Below, piece after piece: positions 11,485 through 23,263 of a stretch of 64,000 nt of DNA. The stretch lies in contig CM073321.1 in the NCBI GenBank assembly GCA_037043015.1, positions 33,272,101 through 33,336,100 of the forward strand. Direction: 5' to 3'. The position numbers and the translations under genes were made by a program. The notes under the pieces are model-generated. The model had not been told where the DNA came from and made no database searches. It was given only the letters and a program-made list of their open reading frames with translations. This stretch comes from Bryum argenteum. Taxonomy: Eukaryota; Streptophyta; Bryopsida; Bryales; Bryaceae. Every line of letters starts with the position of its first letter. Position 1 is the stretch's first letter.

Positions 11485-11940
11485 GTCTACCGAACATGAC
11501 CATGTCAAAGACAGTCTTTGTGCAAAACTACAACGTATGAGAAAGTTCGGTAAATTGAAACTTGAGGACTTCAAGGCTCTCATATCTTCAGAGGATTACA
11601 AGCTCTGCAGAACGCAAAAGCAAGAAAGAATACTTGGTATCCTGTTACAATAGATGTCTTCGTAAAGTTTTTATACGCGGTATATTCACTATACATTTGC
11701 TTCACTGTTTTAAATCGTATTTATTTCCATACATTTTTTCACTCTTTGGTGTTTGTTGTACAGAGGAGGTTGGCAAAAGCATCAGACGATGCTGAGACTA
11801 CTTACTACGCCATTGTTCCGGAAGACAAACAAACAGGTCCGGGAGTATGGAGTGCCATGGATAACGCATTAAGGCACAAATCAAAACCATTCGTGGCAAG
11901 AATTTCGATACGATGGCTGCTGTGGCTAGTAACAAATTAG
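11485..11940 (+). pseudogene. Locus G downstream exons
   Basis: Block 11485-11660 encodes a basic helical stretch (RMRKFGKLKLEDFKALISSE) with a TAG just before a GTAAAG donor. Block 11764-11940 encodes RRLAKASDDAETTYYAIVPE and stops at TAG 11938-11940. Composition looks coding, but the product is unknown. The next 1.6 kb shows no continuation, so the gene is probably truncated here. Confidence 0.4.
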
Positions 11941-13539
11941 GGAAAGTATTCCCTTTGTCATCATCGGGATCATCCCTAGTGGAGGTCTATTGGTCCACTC
12001 ACCTTTCCACCAACAATTCTAAAAAACCGGCAAACAAAAGCAAGTGTGTGAATTGCACGCCAAAATGATTGTAAATGGGTAGGAACAAGTAGGATAAATT
12101 TTTTGAGCAATCGGTCAACTGATGGGCTACCAAGTCACCTAGATTGAGACCCCTAGGCTCCTTGAGTAAGTGGGTCCACTAAAATAAAAGTAGACTCGTT
12201 TATCCAACACGTGGAGAAAAGCGCCACAATCTCAAACCGGAGTGCCCGTGCATGAAGGTGGGGAATCGGTAGCCTTGCTCCCTACCGGCCAACACCGATA
12301 ATCCCCCTAGGTCACCGCGCACTAACTGCCGAAGCGTGGGATGGCCGGAGCCTTTCGCCCGGGGCGCCTTCAAGCCCGGTAAGCACAAGGACAACAGGTG
12401 GTCCTTGATACCAGGAAGTGCACCCCGGTACCACGTCGGGGATAAATTCTCACACCTCAAATCCTCACTCCCATCTCCTTCATAGGCGAGGGATGGTGGT
12501 CATAAAAAGTGCAACTTTAAATACGTGTCAAACTTAGGCTTCCCTTACTAGGAGTAGAACTTTCCCAAGGCCCCTAGATTCCTTCCGTTTAAAGTCTAAC
12601 TGGGATAATTAGCAAACTAAACTCACGAGAAATTACTAGGCTGGATTCCAATGTAAAAATCACCGTTCGGGACCTCTAAGAACCCTGAAACGACCAAAGA
12701 AAGTTTCCAGCAGCATACGAAACCATTCAAATAAACTTGGTGAAATTTAAGAATTAACACAACTTTTTACCCACAAGTGAACAATTGGTCCTCCGCCCCT
12801 TACTGAGATGGCGCACATCTCTAGAGTGGTAACTACCCAAGGACCCCGTGCCGGTCTTTGAATAGGCGGCTTCACCCGGCCCACTTCCCGATTTACCGTT
12901 TGGCTTCTAAACCCACGAGAGGTTTACAAAAAAAAAGTTAAAGGTTTTTAAGTACAATTCACGGATGGACCACAAAAGTCGCGATGGACGGGTTCAGCGC
13001 ATCCAGTAAGTTCAACCTACAAACACAACCTCTCAAGACCGTTAGGGCATCACTGCCAACGATCTCGATTTCAAACAACATAAATGGTCCCGCTGGCTAC
13101 TAGCCCCACTTTATCGCATACAAAAACCTATGTAAATAAAAGCAACTACACACTAGTGTAGTTTACCCAACAACGGTGGACTAACACTTTTGTTTGCAAG
13201 GAGACCGCACAAACTAAACACAAGTGAATTCTACTCAAATGGCGGATACAATCCACTTTCGTCCACGAGTGGACTAAAACCGAAGTCCCATCCTACTAGA
13301 GTAGGATACGATGTGTTTATAACACACTCGGGGCGTCACAATGAAAAGGGACAATTAATAGTAATCTAGCCATAATCTCCTCAATTCACTACAAAAGACA
13401 AGGGAAAGACTTCCCTTGACGTCCAATTACTTGGAGGATAATACAAGACTACCCCAAACAAACCCCTACAAAATAACAACGAACGTTCCCCAACAACACC
13501 AATGGGCTTTGGCCAAATGGTCAACACTCCCACCTCGTG
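11941..13539. other. No recognisable gene
   Basis: No convincing coding frame on either strand; the longest, 12200-12460 minus, has no familiar motif. Base composition is mixed and the sequence looks like decayed repeat DNA. Near 13530-13580 GGATCAGCCGGCTGACTAAG resembles, in reverse, sequence near 53155-53180, marking the start of repeat B1. Confidence 0.5.
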
Positions 13540-14970
13540 TCCGGATCAGCCGGCTGACTAAGTTACAACCCCCACGGGAATAAACTACAAAAAGAACGAC
13601 AATGTTTATAAAAGCTCCTCCGGCCTCCGGTCTTGGTTGTACTCATTACCAAAGATTAAAGGCAAAACAAAAGAAAGCAATGCAAAAGAAGACAAAGTGC
13701 ACGATTTTAATAAAAACCAATGAAGTAACCAATGCCTTCACAGATTACTAAAAATAGTAATCTGGTCTTCTTGCTCCCATGCACATCTAATCCTACACCA
13801 ACTCAACCACAAGTTAGATCAATGCAAGCACATAAACCTCATGAACCACATAAATTCACACAATTTCAACCAAGCACTCTAAGTCAATGCAAACCTATTA
13901 ATATATGGACCCTAACAAACATTCTAGCCAAGCATTTTAATCATTCCAACACGAACACGGAAGTTCTGGAGTGAATTGGACAGCGCTTCCGCGCTTGATC
14001 CCAATTCCCCGAAATTAAACCTAAACTTCACAATTTCAGCCCAAAAAATGGGCAGCGCTTCTGCACTACCCTTACACACAGTGCACACTAATATACAACC
14101 ATTCAAAACAGCAATTGAAGCAAGGGCACAACCATCCCAACAAAAACATCATCCAATACAAGTGCAACGCGACACTAACTAAATCAAACAACCATTTTTC
14201 GGGCAATGAATTTGCCATTTTTTCTAAGATACGGGTTTATATTCCTACAGCATTCAATCTAAGCTATTAACCAAGCGGAACAATAAACAAATAGGACAAA
14301 AAGGACAAAGAGGGGGCAAGGCTTAGCGAAGATGGCCGCTGTTCGGGGCCGGTGGCTCCTCGATCGCCTTCAAGATTCGTCGCCTTCGATGTGGCTGCCG
14401 GCCTCGTTGACGTGGTGAGTCGGCATTGAGCTGTCAACCTCGAACTAGATCGGCGCTGGCCGATCGGGCTGCTCCTCCGCCTATTGCCACTGCCGCCGTT
14501 GTTGTCGCCCGGCTCGTGTTGTTCCAGTCCTGGTCCTCGTGATCGTTCTTTTGTTGCCGTTGCCGGAGCAGCCTCGTCGCTGCCGAATGAGCTTCCGCCA
14601 TCGTCCTGATCGTCGCTCCCTCGTTGGCTGCTCGCTTACCGACTCACCGAGCTGTTGGTGGCTCTGATCCCGCCTTCCTGACTGGTGTTGTTGTCTCGGC
14701 CTTCTGCTGATCGTGTCGACAATGGTGGTCGTTCCGATTGCTCGCCGTCGACGTGTTGTCCTTGTGCTGCTCCTGCGGTTGAGCTGGCGGCCTTCCCTCG
14801 CCGACGCTGGCCGATGGCCCTCCACCGAACTGCCAAACCTTCTCCCGTCTGCTGGTGCTGACCCCGGCGATTCCCTTCGATCCGAAATGGTCCTTATGCT
14901 GGATTCCGATCTGCTTCGCCATGCGGAGCTGGTTCACCTTTCTATCTAGATCTGGCTCCGCCCAGATAGC
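13540..14970 (-). repeat. Repeat B1, diverged inverted copy of the 49.5-53.2 kb repeat
   Basis: Several blocks match the reverse complement of 50.7-53.2 kb in matching order: CTGACTAAGTTAC (13550s versus 53160s), CACAGATTACT..AATAGTAAT..TGGTCTTCTT (13738-13775 versus 51058-51092) and two copies of GGGCAGCGCTTCYGC (13976-14070 versus 50724-50815). After this comes a GC-rich stretch (14330-14960) like the GC-rich stretch at 49560-50450. The spacers differ, so the copies are old. Open frames inside (e.g. 14481-14825 minus) are Arg/Thr-rich artefacts of GC-rich DNA. The element class is unknown. Confidence 0.6.
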
Positions 14971-15451
14971 CCTCGGCCCTGTACTTGCACACTTCTCCAC
15001 AAAAACTCACCTTTCCTAGAATCTTACACACACACCAAAACACACGAAAAAAACATAAAACCTAACTCACCCTCTCTCCTCCCTGACCCAATTCAGCCTA
15101 GTTGGACGGGGCAAAACTTCATCCGTTCAAAACGGATAAATCTTTGTTCATCCGGCAAATTCATTCGCAATATCTAATTAACTTTATTGATCATTAAATA
15201 GGAGGAATTTAAGCCATCCCATGAACGTGCGCTAAATTATGAATAATTAAGGAGGCATAAAACATACCTGAAAACATGCCATAATACTTTGACAACAATC
15301 AATATTACTAATTTAGAATAAACTAAATCAACGCCGGACATTTAGACAAGACTCAACCCAATATCATGGATTTCCCGGAAACCGGAAAAATTAGCCTAAA
15401 TGTCCCAATTACGGAATTTGAATATGAAAAAATAAACTTAAGTTTATAGGA

Positions 15452-15778
15452 AGCAATACGCACAAGCGTGAACCGTTCACGGACAAAGTCCTCGACGTCG
15501 TAATTGGGTACAAAGCCTACTCCTTTATCGGCTGTTTTTCTAGCTACCATCAAGTACGCATCCACCGGACAGATCAACCAACGACCGCCTTCATCACGGA
15601 ATGGGGCGCCTACGTGTGGATCGTCATGCTTTTTGGCTCGGAAAACACACCTCCGACGTACCAACGGATAGTTAATCAAGTGTTCAAAGAGTATCTGGGT
15701 GACTTTATGAAATTATTTCTCGATGATTTCAGTGTATATAGTGATATCGACTCCCACCTACCAAAACTGAGAACATGA
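15452..15778 (+). pseudogene. Ty3/Gypsy reverse-transcriptase fragment
   Basis: One frame from about 15452 to TGA 15776-15778 reads REPFTDKVLDVVIG, then AYSFIGCFSSYHQVRIHRTD, TAFITEWGAYVWIVMLFGSE, PPTYQRIVNQVFKEYLGDF and FLDDFSVYSD. These match palm and finger motifs of plant Gypsy reverse transcriptases. The second catalytic motif keeps its Asp pair (FLDDF), but the first (usually FLDGFSGY) has lost its Asp (FIGCFSSY). No neighbouring protease, RNase H or integrase is seen. There is no start codon; it is a scrap. Confidence 0.85.
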
Positions 15779-17199
15779 TATTCGTTATATTGGGAAATAT
15801 GCTGGATTTTGGGAGATTGAAGAGCGAAATAATAATAATTAAGTGTTGTAATTTTGGAAAGTACCCAAACATGGGTGAAGCATGTTATGAATGTACGACA
15901 GTGTTTGCTTGGGTGGGCTAAAGTAGCGGGGGAAGAGTAAAGTATGCGATATATGTACAACGTTTATTACATCTAATGTGAAAACCACAGTAAATGGGTA
16001 AGGAATAATAAAAATTCCATGTTTTCCTACGGTATATATGATTTAATACTCAAAGAGTATTGAATACGTAGACTATTCAATGTCTAGTACAGTTATTTGT
16101 CTACAACTAACTAGGGCGTTCCACCATAAGCAACAATACGAGATTTAATGAATTGTCGTTGACGGTGACGTGTCCACCCAAAACCATCATCTTGCATCAT
16201 TGGACTATCAAGAAGACGTTGCAACCTCGCCTATTACCCTCGTCAATACTTGTGTTCGGAAGCGAATGGCGGCGTAAACTCGTCAAAGGCTTTCTTACTC
16301 TCATTTCATGCTCTGAGACATCAATCGGACTCGTAGACACGGTAGGTTGTTCCTACGGAAGAAATCTCAATCTAGACGCCGATTATTCATCCATCTCTAG
16401 TGTGAAGTCAATTAGCTCGCCAAGATCTAAAAATAGCCCATGTTCCTCTATACCAAGTACATCCCAAGAATCACAACAACATTTAACTAACAGATCTCAT
16501 AGGTACATGTCAACTAACCTTGAGAAATTGATCTTCTCCAACTTCCAGTTATTCGTGATAAAAGACACGCTAGATACGTGAAAACCTATTCCGGATGGGA
16601 GAAACAACATGACGAATTGAATGCGGCCAAAGACGCAAAAGTGACTGTACCAATTTATGTACTGAACAATTTGAGATGGAGCTATTTACCACTCCGTCGT
16701 CCACAGCCATGGTCGAAAAATCCATGGTAGAGTGAACCGTTGCAGCAGACTGCATTAAAAGACCTCTACACCGAAGTGTTGGCCCTACTCTCAAGAATTC
16801 ATCAATGAATCTAATGAGGCACGACAAGTCCCATGCTTAACCTATTGTAAAAGGAATGTATAATAATAGACAATAAAGTGTTGTCAGTCGTGTTCATTCA
16901 CAAGGTACAAATTTCAAAAATTTATGGAATAGAGAAATTGAACACATGGGCAGGTAAAGAATATAACTATTATTGTTGTTTTTGAGGCGAACATAATTAA
17001 GGTAAAAGTAAAACAAAAGAAATTCATAGACAGTACAAGACAGAAAGATACCTCCCAAATCTATTAATCAGACATGGCTTGCCGAATTTCATTATAAACA
17101 GAACATGTTGCCATGTCATCGTAAGATGGGATGCCCTATATTCCTTAAGTGAACCTAGAATCGAATGAAGCTCTAAGAGATATCGCAAAATCTTGTCCA
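15779..17199. other. No recognisable gene between the Gypsy scrap and locus C1
   Basis: Open frames of 85-142 codons occur (16153-16581 plus, 16570-16827 minus) but show no domain and no partner in locus C2. The region could include the 3' untranslated part or lost 3' exons of C1, which is transcribed toward it. Confidence 0.4.
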
Positions 17200-17742
17200 C
17201 TAATGAAGAATCTTCTTCAGCCCTATTGACCTTGTAAGACTAAGAAGGCAATAAAGAGCATTCTCAGGTAAATTAAGCATGTGCTTAATCGAACTATCGT
17301 CAATGATGAGCGTGTTGTCCGCCGTATATAGACCATCATGGCTATTAAACAGATGGGCAGATAAGGTCTTAAGGAAAATGTCCTTCTGTGTTTCTGGTTC
17401 TTTCATGAAGATAATGCGGCTCCCAGCATTCTGCCGGGGAATTCTATCACAGTCTTCTTGACCGAGAATACGTAAGGGCTCAACAGATGATATAGGATCA
17501 AAGAGGTAATCGCAAATGGCACGTGTGGTTGATGTCATCATCGAACGCCAAACTGTGATTGTGGCGAACGTTGACAATTGGAAGAGGAAGTCCTTACAAT
17601 CGGGCTTGACCCATACTAGCTTCGTCCCCACTTCAGTTGGCAACGTGGCCGAGTGTACATGGAAATTGCGGTTCCGGCACCCTTTCGCTTCCCATTTGGG
17701 AGAACACGTGCAAAGGATCCCATTGAGATCGATGACAACATT
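17200..17742 (-). pseudogene. Locus C1: FCP1/NIF-like HAD domain exon
   Basis: On the minus strand, directly after an in-frame TAA, the frame starts NVVIDLNGILCTC, matching the first HAD motif (DLDGT in active FCP1/SCP phosphatases). It continues with LVWVKPDCKDFLFQLSTFAT and ITVWRSM (motif II region) and near the end TLIIDDSSIKHML (motif III Asp pair). The second nucleophile-motif Asp is Asn (DLNGI), so classical phosphatase activity is doubtful. Locus C2 has the same domain at 32963-33613. An acceptor near 17743-17760 may join it to the acidic block at 17934; the TAA is then intronic. Confidence 0.6.
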
Positions 17743-17933
17743 TTACCCAAACCTTTGAGAGATCTCTTGGTATATAACCTAGTTCTTTTCTAGATATTAC
17801 ATCACTCATCGATGCGTACCTAACATGGATAACAAGCACGTTTTAGATCTAATGGGACTATTGAGAACGTGATCAAATACAAAGCGATGGAATTTGGGAA
17901 ATGCAAAATGTCAAATTGTGATATCACAAGTAC

Positions 17934-19002
17934 CTGTAAATCATCATTACTGTTTTCTGCATCGTCGTCGTGACCCATTGACCCTAGAGACTGCTGAGTG
18001 CAATCTATATCCTCAACCATTGCAAGGTCATTGTCAGGAAGTGAGGCGTCTTGATTGTTGAGTGCATCTTCCACCAACGGAATAGGATCATGGCGGATAA
18101 GAGCCACTTGGACATCTTCTATGATAGGAATATCAATTTCCACGTTATCAGAATTCATATCTGGCGAGTCCAAGACTAGGTGGTTGGAATCAGGCAATGT
18201 CGAGAAGGAGGAAAGTAATTGCCCCGTGTGCAACAATTGAATTTTGAGTAGGCAGCAGTGCAACTGCAAAAGGCAAAGGTGCAACAAGAGGATTAGGGGC
18301 AGTGCCTCTCAAGGCTGCCTGGAACATCTCCATCATCTCTTTATGGCGCTCCTTGGCATCTTTGTCGCGCTTCGCTTCAAGCTGCCGAAATTATTCTGCC
18401 ATTCGTGCTCGGGCGTCCTGCTGTTCCTCTACCTTCTGCTTGAGGACCTCAATATCTTTTGCGTCAGCTCTGAATCTGCTCTTGGCAGATTCTTTTGCCA
18501 AAGTTGCGCCCTTCCGCTTCCGACTGTTTGGAGGCTTACTGCGCCCTGCTACGCTTGAAAGAGATTCTTGCGAAGTTTGGAGAGTGTCGTCGACTTCCTG
18601 CGACAGATTGATGAATTCAGGCTGTCGCATACCGTGAGTGCCAGCTACTCTTGCGAACTCAATGTTACGCTCTCTGGCTTTTGCTTCATCCTCCTCCGCA
18701 CTGAAGTGAACTTCTTCACTGTCGATGTTTACATCCGCTTCTGCAATTGTTCTCTCATCTGCATCGACTGACGCTGATGCTTCTGCTTCCTTCTGCAGCT
18801 GCCTAGGGAGGTCCTCTTCATTTGCCACCTTCTGCTTCCTTTTAAGCAATGCTTTTCCAATAACTAGGAAATCGTTGGCGTTGACAGGGTATCCGCTTAT
18901 TGAGAAATCAGCCGGGTCAAGATTCGTCCCGTGCTGCCAAGCATTCCATATGTCGACCGCGTCCTCAGCGTCTATAACAATGAACGTTTCCAGTTGGGAC
19001 AT
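17934..19002 (-). pseudogene. Locus C1: exon with conserved 'MSQLETF' start, coiled coil and acidic tail
   Basis: An acceptor (TTCTGTAG) precedes MSQLETFIVIDAEDAVDIWN; C2 has MCQVETYVVVSENEADAY after a matching acceptor, so the splice site is conserved between paralogues. A basic/acidic low-complexity stretch and a coiled coil (DAKDIEVLKQKVEEQQDARA) follow. A TAA at 18391-18393 interrupts the coil; the same frame goes on (FRQLEAKRDKDAKERHKEMM). A frameshift near 18235 leads to an acidic block (DNVEIDIPIIEDVQVALI) ending at a CAG/GTACTT donor at 17934. Function unknown; the make-up suggests a nuclear scaffold-type region. Confidence 0.55.
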
Positions 19003-19486
19003 CTACAGAAGAGCATAGGCGCCTGATAGAGTAGATTAACTGACAAGTGCAATCTAGGAAGAGTTCTAGCATGTTGTTCTTGACACAGTTTAGCTCGACT
19101 CGAGCTAAACAGCTGTGAAGAAGATCCTTACACATCTGCTCAAGACCTCAAAGAGACTGCGAAATAAAAGTATTTCACTTCAACTCGAGTCGAGCTAAAC
19201 TGAATAAAGGACCGAATGAAGGAGATAATAATCTTATAGTTACAAGAACGCAATGTCAGCCGCATAATGCAATTAGCACAGTTTGGCTTGAAGCGAGCTA
19301 AAGTGCAGTAAAGTTAATCCGCGGGGCTTGAGTATCGGCAAGGTTGCAAAGCATGCTAAAGAAATGTGCAGTTTAGCTCGATTCGAGCTAAACTATAATG
19401 AATCTTACCACGCTGGCGACTACGGCTTTCGCTCTCATGTAGAGCAAGAAGATGGACTGGAGTGGATCGCAGAAAAGGTATATGAC
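19003..19486 (-). repeat. Locus C1 intron carrying four TTAGCTCGASTCGAGCTAA palindromes
   Basis: Between the exons at 19487-20773 and 17934-19002. Copies at 19089-19109 (perfect, flanks extend the pairing with CACAG...CAGCTGTG), 19179-19199 and 19282-19302 (degenerate) and 19372-19392 (one central change). The corresponding intron of C2 (36079-36362) holds five copies, so palindromes occur in the same intron of both paralogues. Confidence 0.75.
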
Positions 19487-20773
19487 CTCCAAGTAAAACC
19501 CCATCCTCAGCTCGTTCAGAAACATGCTGTACTCAATCTCATTGTATCTACGCGACTTCTCGTATATAAGGTGGGCTAAGGCCATGTAGGTGCTTTTGGG
19601 CGGTGCGGCGAGCCGGATACATTTACCCATCAGAAAGAGGAGCCGCGCATGCTCCAGTGCTTCCTTGCTCCTCGCCGGATGGCCACAAAGTCGCTCGTTA
19701 GCAGCTGTATCGTAAACCAACTCTACCAACTCATAGCCTAGACCGAAGTGTTTGGAATCCGTCGCGAATGCTATAACCTCTAGGTAGTCGCTCTCATTGC
19801 CGCAGATGAATAGCCAGCAAGGCAGATCATTCAGAGCTTGCTCAATCTCCTTGGAGAAGACGCCCATGAAAGTTTCGAAAAATGGTTTTTCAATCGATGA
19901 CTTATCTTTCGACACTGCCCCTGGAATTAATCTAAAGTCAATTATACCAAGGTTTGCGTCCTTCCCCTCGCATTCCCATGGAGAATCCGATTCCCACAGA
20001 GACAGAACCATTGTCTTGCGCTCGAACTTTTGTACGTGGACCTCTGCATTCGATGGTGTGAATCTTGATCGCACGTCCAGAAACACACGAAAGAACTGCT
20101 TTGCATATGGCGATAGGTCTTCACAGCTCGTATACCGGTGCATAGTTCTTTTTTGTTGACCCCAATACACGTCCGGTATATCCCACTTGAGAAGCACGCG
20201 CATGGACGCCTTTGTCACGCAGTAATCTTTTTTGAATTGTTTCCACGCGGCCTTGTCAAAGACTTCATTCTTGAAAATCTCCTGCTCTGGTTTAATGTAG
20301 TAAAGCTGGAGCTGAGCGATAGTCTTCCGCTATCGCCTCTTGATGTAGTCCCTGTAGTGGTAGCAATCTTGTACTACAGATTTGGGCATCTTAAGAACCA
20401 CCTTAGGATTGATAAGGTCTCTGGATGGTTTGGACTTGTTCAGAATATGCTTGCAGAATTTCTCGTGATCACGCTCGGAGAGATTGCCAACGAATTTGAA
20501 GAACTCTCTGTTCAAGGTGAGCTCGTTGTCGGGGACAAAGCCTTCTTTGTCCTTGAACTTCTCTCTAGTTGCAGAGTCGGGATCGACAAGATCTCCTTGC
20601 GCAGCGCACGTTATCACATCTTTCCAAAGTTGATACAGATTATCGGGGAAGGTGACAATCTTGATGTCAGTCGTCAAGGGCAATAGCTTTTTCCCTTTGC
20701 TCTTGCTAACCTCCTTTTGATGCTTAGCGACATCGATTATGGCAAATCGATCGCTAAGTGCAGCGACAAATTT
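19487..20773 (-). pseudogene. Locus C1: middle-domain exon
   Basis: Starts after CTGCAG (acceptor) with KFVAALSDRFAIIDVAKHQK and runs in one frame to about 19487, broken only by TAG 20330-20332. The second half aligns with C2: SPYAKQFFRVFLDVRSRF / SEYAAEFFKKFLDVKGTF, LGIIDFRLIPG / IGLIDLRSVLG, and PFFETFMGVF / PYFQEFLDVW. I recognise no named domain. Length is about 429 codons. The donor near 19486 (GAG/GTCATA) is weak; the frame stays open to 19388. Confidence 0.55.
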
Positions 20774-21039
20774 CTGCAGCAACATGACATTTCTCAGTTA
20801 GTTAAATCTATAGATGTCTGCACTTTAGCACGAGTCGAGCTAAACTGCAGAGAATGTATAAGTAACATAGTAACAAATTCACGTATCTAATCTGGGACTT
20901 GTAGTGCACTTGAATTGAGAGTATGTTAACTGCTATATACCCTTGCAGTTTAGCTTGAGTCGAGCTAAACTGCACTAGCCTTGTTTGAGGCCCTTACATC
21001 ATATTGAGCAAGCTGTTTGTTCACTCTCCTCAACTTCAC
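20774..21039 (-). repeat. Locus C1 upstream intron with two palindromes
   Basis: Lies between the ParB-like block and the middle-domain exon. Copies at 20824-20844 (one mismatch) and 20949-20969; the latter is the centre of a 31-bp near-palindrome 20944-20974 (TGCAGTTTAGC...GCTAAACTGCA). No other structure noticed. Confidence 0.7.
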
Positions 21040-21536
21040 TCAGCTCTCAGCAACTCCTACTGCAGCATGTCTGTTGGATAGGCGGCCATACTTCTTCCAA
21101 ACCTTCCGCTTAGCAAGGATGTTCGACGTCCACGTTGGTTTGAATGGCGTGAAGTGGTTCACCCTGTTATAGAACGTAGAGATCTTGCGGAGCTTGTCTA
21201 CGTCTTCTGTATATACAACGAAGGCTTCCATGTTCGGAAGTCCTTCTTAATTGTTTCAGGCACCGTGCTGAGGTTGATAATCTTCATTGAGGCGTCGACG
21301 TTGTGTTGCCCGTTGATGATCCAAAATTCACACTCCATAATCTCTTCTGCGGTGGTTGGCCTCTCTGGCAAGTCTGTCATCACACACAACGTTTGCTTGT
21401 GGGACCTATCCGGAAGATGATCAGGTAGTTCATCAGAAAAGTTGATCTTTTGCTTTCGAAGGCTCGGATGGTCCAGTTCGGATCTGCGGTCTTCATCAAC
21501 AAGGGTTTCGTGAAAAGTGCCCGTTGAAATGTGCAC
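21040..21536 (-). pseudogene. Locus C1: ParB-like domain (GQHN motif)
   Basis: The minus strand from 21536 reads LPERPTTAEEIMECEFWIIN, then GQHNVDASMKIINL; after a frameshift near 21215-21230 the sense frame is AFVVYTEDVDKLRKISTFYN and FKPTWTSNILAKRKVWKKYG. The hydrophobic strand plus G-Q-H-N and helix, then a second strand, parallels DNHR...VECIVLD in G and DGQHV...TIVLYD in D. This fits a ParB-like core. The 5' side stops abruptly at about 21537, where AT-rich unrelated DNA begins, so upstream exons seem lost. Confidence 0.5.
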
Positions 21537-22010
21537 TATTTTTTGGGATTACTTTTTAATATTTTTATCAGAAATTTTGGTGTATAAAAGCAGTAACATC
21601 AAATTTGGTTGGGGCCTTTGAAATATTATTGATTGAAAATAAAATAAAAGGAAGCTATGTATTATATACATATATATGTCATATTCATGATGTGCTTCAA
21701 GTTCATAATTAGGAATTTTTTGGATAATAAATCAAATAAACTGCTAAATATCATTAAATTTGTGCATTTTAAATAATTGTTTGGAAGTTTCATAGAAAAT
21801 GCAACACTTTTACCTTATTGGATCGGAAAAATATCTTATTGAGGCAATTTCAAACAAAAGAAGATAATAGAAAATAAATCTTATTTACGTAATATATTCT
21901 TCAAATAAATTAATAAAAAAACACAACATGATAGTAAAACACAATAATGTATAATATACTTAAGTAATAAGTTACACGGTAACACATTCTCTTACTCTCT
22001 ATTATATCAC
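21537..22010. other. AT-rich, no gene
   Basis: Strongly AT-rich with no coding frame. Begins abruptly at the truncated 5' edge of locus C1, so a rearrangement or insertion border is likely near 21537. Confidence 0.5.
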
Positions 22011-22848
22011 TATAGAGTAGAAGCATACAAGGGTGGACCAATCGCGGCCAAAAAATGGTACACCTAAAGTACATCTGAAGTACACCAAGTCAACGGATTG
22101 AATTTTTCTTTCCTACGCGTGATCTGGATACTCCTGGCTAAATATAGGTACCTAGTGGCTACACAGAGTTATTCTTGGCGATCCAACGCACAATTGTCGC
22201 CTTTTCCAAAATTCCCTCGTTGGCAGCTACTAAAATCGCTACCTTGCCAGTACATGACGTACAGTGGGGTCAACCCGACGACCTCTTGAACCACAATCCC
22301 AATTCCACATTTCTCGTGCTATTTTGAAAATCTGAAGAAGTGGCTCCTTTAAACCTGCCCTCCCTCTGCTAGATGCAAAAATAAAATTTGAAAAAAAATA
22401 AAATTCAAATATAGTATGGACCGTACAAATTCTTTTGTAACATATGAACTTTAATCAAGAATTTATTAGTGTTCTCAATGTTATGAGCAACAAAAGAATA
22501 CAAATTCTAGAGGCATTTATCATGCTTATTCTAATCTTTGAATAATTTCAATACTTTTTACAATTCTACTATGAATACCTCTACTATAGAGTACTTTTGT
22601 GAAATTTGCACCATCTAGGACAGTGCTTTATTATTTTTAAAGTAATCAAATTTTTATGAATAACTATGAATCTTTGAAATTTTTTGGTTGATTATATATG
22701 GCAATAACTTCAATTATCTACTATTGAGTACCAATTTGCAAATATGACCATAAAAGGTGTACTTAATGAGATTTGAAGCAAAAAAAGTCACAGTTTCTGT
22801 CCACCAGGACGCACATTTTGGTCCACCCTAGCATGCTTCCACCCTATA
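22011..22848. mobile_element. MITE-like element, 838 bp, imperfect 31-bp terminal inverted repeats
   Basis: Left end 22011-22041 and the reverse complement of the right end 22818-22848 agree at about 27 of 31 positions; the shared inner part is AGGGTGGACCAA and the outer part includes GAAGCAT. No transposase frame; the interior is AT-rich. A clear target duplication was not found (TA at the ends is possible), so the superfamily is open. Confidence 0.55.
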
Positions 22849-23087
22849 CCATAATATGAATATCAACTAAAGAAATATAGGCATACTAAGAGTTTAAACA
22901 CATATTTATTTATTCCCTATTATACGACTATAGTATAGTATTAATATAATTGAAAGAAATCTAACCATCCAAAGAGTCTAGACCCAAGCCTAGAGAAAAT
23001 ATATCAACGCGCACATCTAGATGTACCAATGCATTTTCTTCAAAATCGGTAGCAATTTCTACAGTAGCATTTACTTCAAGCTCCTCT

Positions 23088-23263
23088 TCATGATTTGAGT
23101 CCAAGACTTTGCTCAATGTATTTGTATCTAACAGGTTCTTCTAGATTTACAGAAGAGATTGCCCCACGTTTCCACAATTCAACACCCTCGTTCCAAAAAT
23201 ATCCATCTTCACTTCCTTCAGCTGCTGCATCAATAGACTTTTGTTTCTTTTTTGAAGGATCAC
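23088..23263 (-). pseudogene. Locus D: C-terminal end beyond the solo LTR
   Basis: Resumes the frame of 24804-24974 after the LTR: KKKQKSIDAAAEGSEDGYFW, then LWKRGAISSVNLEEPVRY, ending at TGA 23088-23090. LTR plus one 5-bp duplication is 1545 bp, a multiple of three, and the frame matches on both sides, confirming that the LTR landed in an existing coding frame. Confidence 0.65.

Larger units (their letters stand above)
10124..11940 (+). pseudogene. Locus G: broken multi-exon gene with ParB-like domain
   Basis: Five coding blocks follow plausible acceptors: 10124-10363 (after TTATTGCAG), 10565-10896, 10954-11403 (after ATAAACAG), 11485-11660 (after TTGTGTAG, ending at GTAAAG) and 11764-11940 (after TTGTACAG). 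The first reads DSFKDVGVLEDEELDGDS, acidic. The second has stops at 10748-10750 and 10894-10896. The third holds the ParB-like core. No start codon region is visible upstream; the exon before 10124 was not found and the tandem array sits there. I know no named gene for it; loci C1 and D share the core. Splice sites are by eye. Confidence 0.55.

Noticed and set aside
14481..15000. Arg/Thr/Gln-rich frames in the GC-rich part of B1
   Set aside because: Several overlapping frames on both strands with no domain; GC-rich composition removes stops.
16153..16581. 142-codon frame, Ser/Thr-rich
   Set aside because: Single frame without motif, no counterpart near C2; kept only as part of an unassigned stretch.
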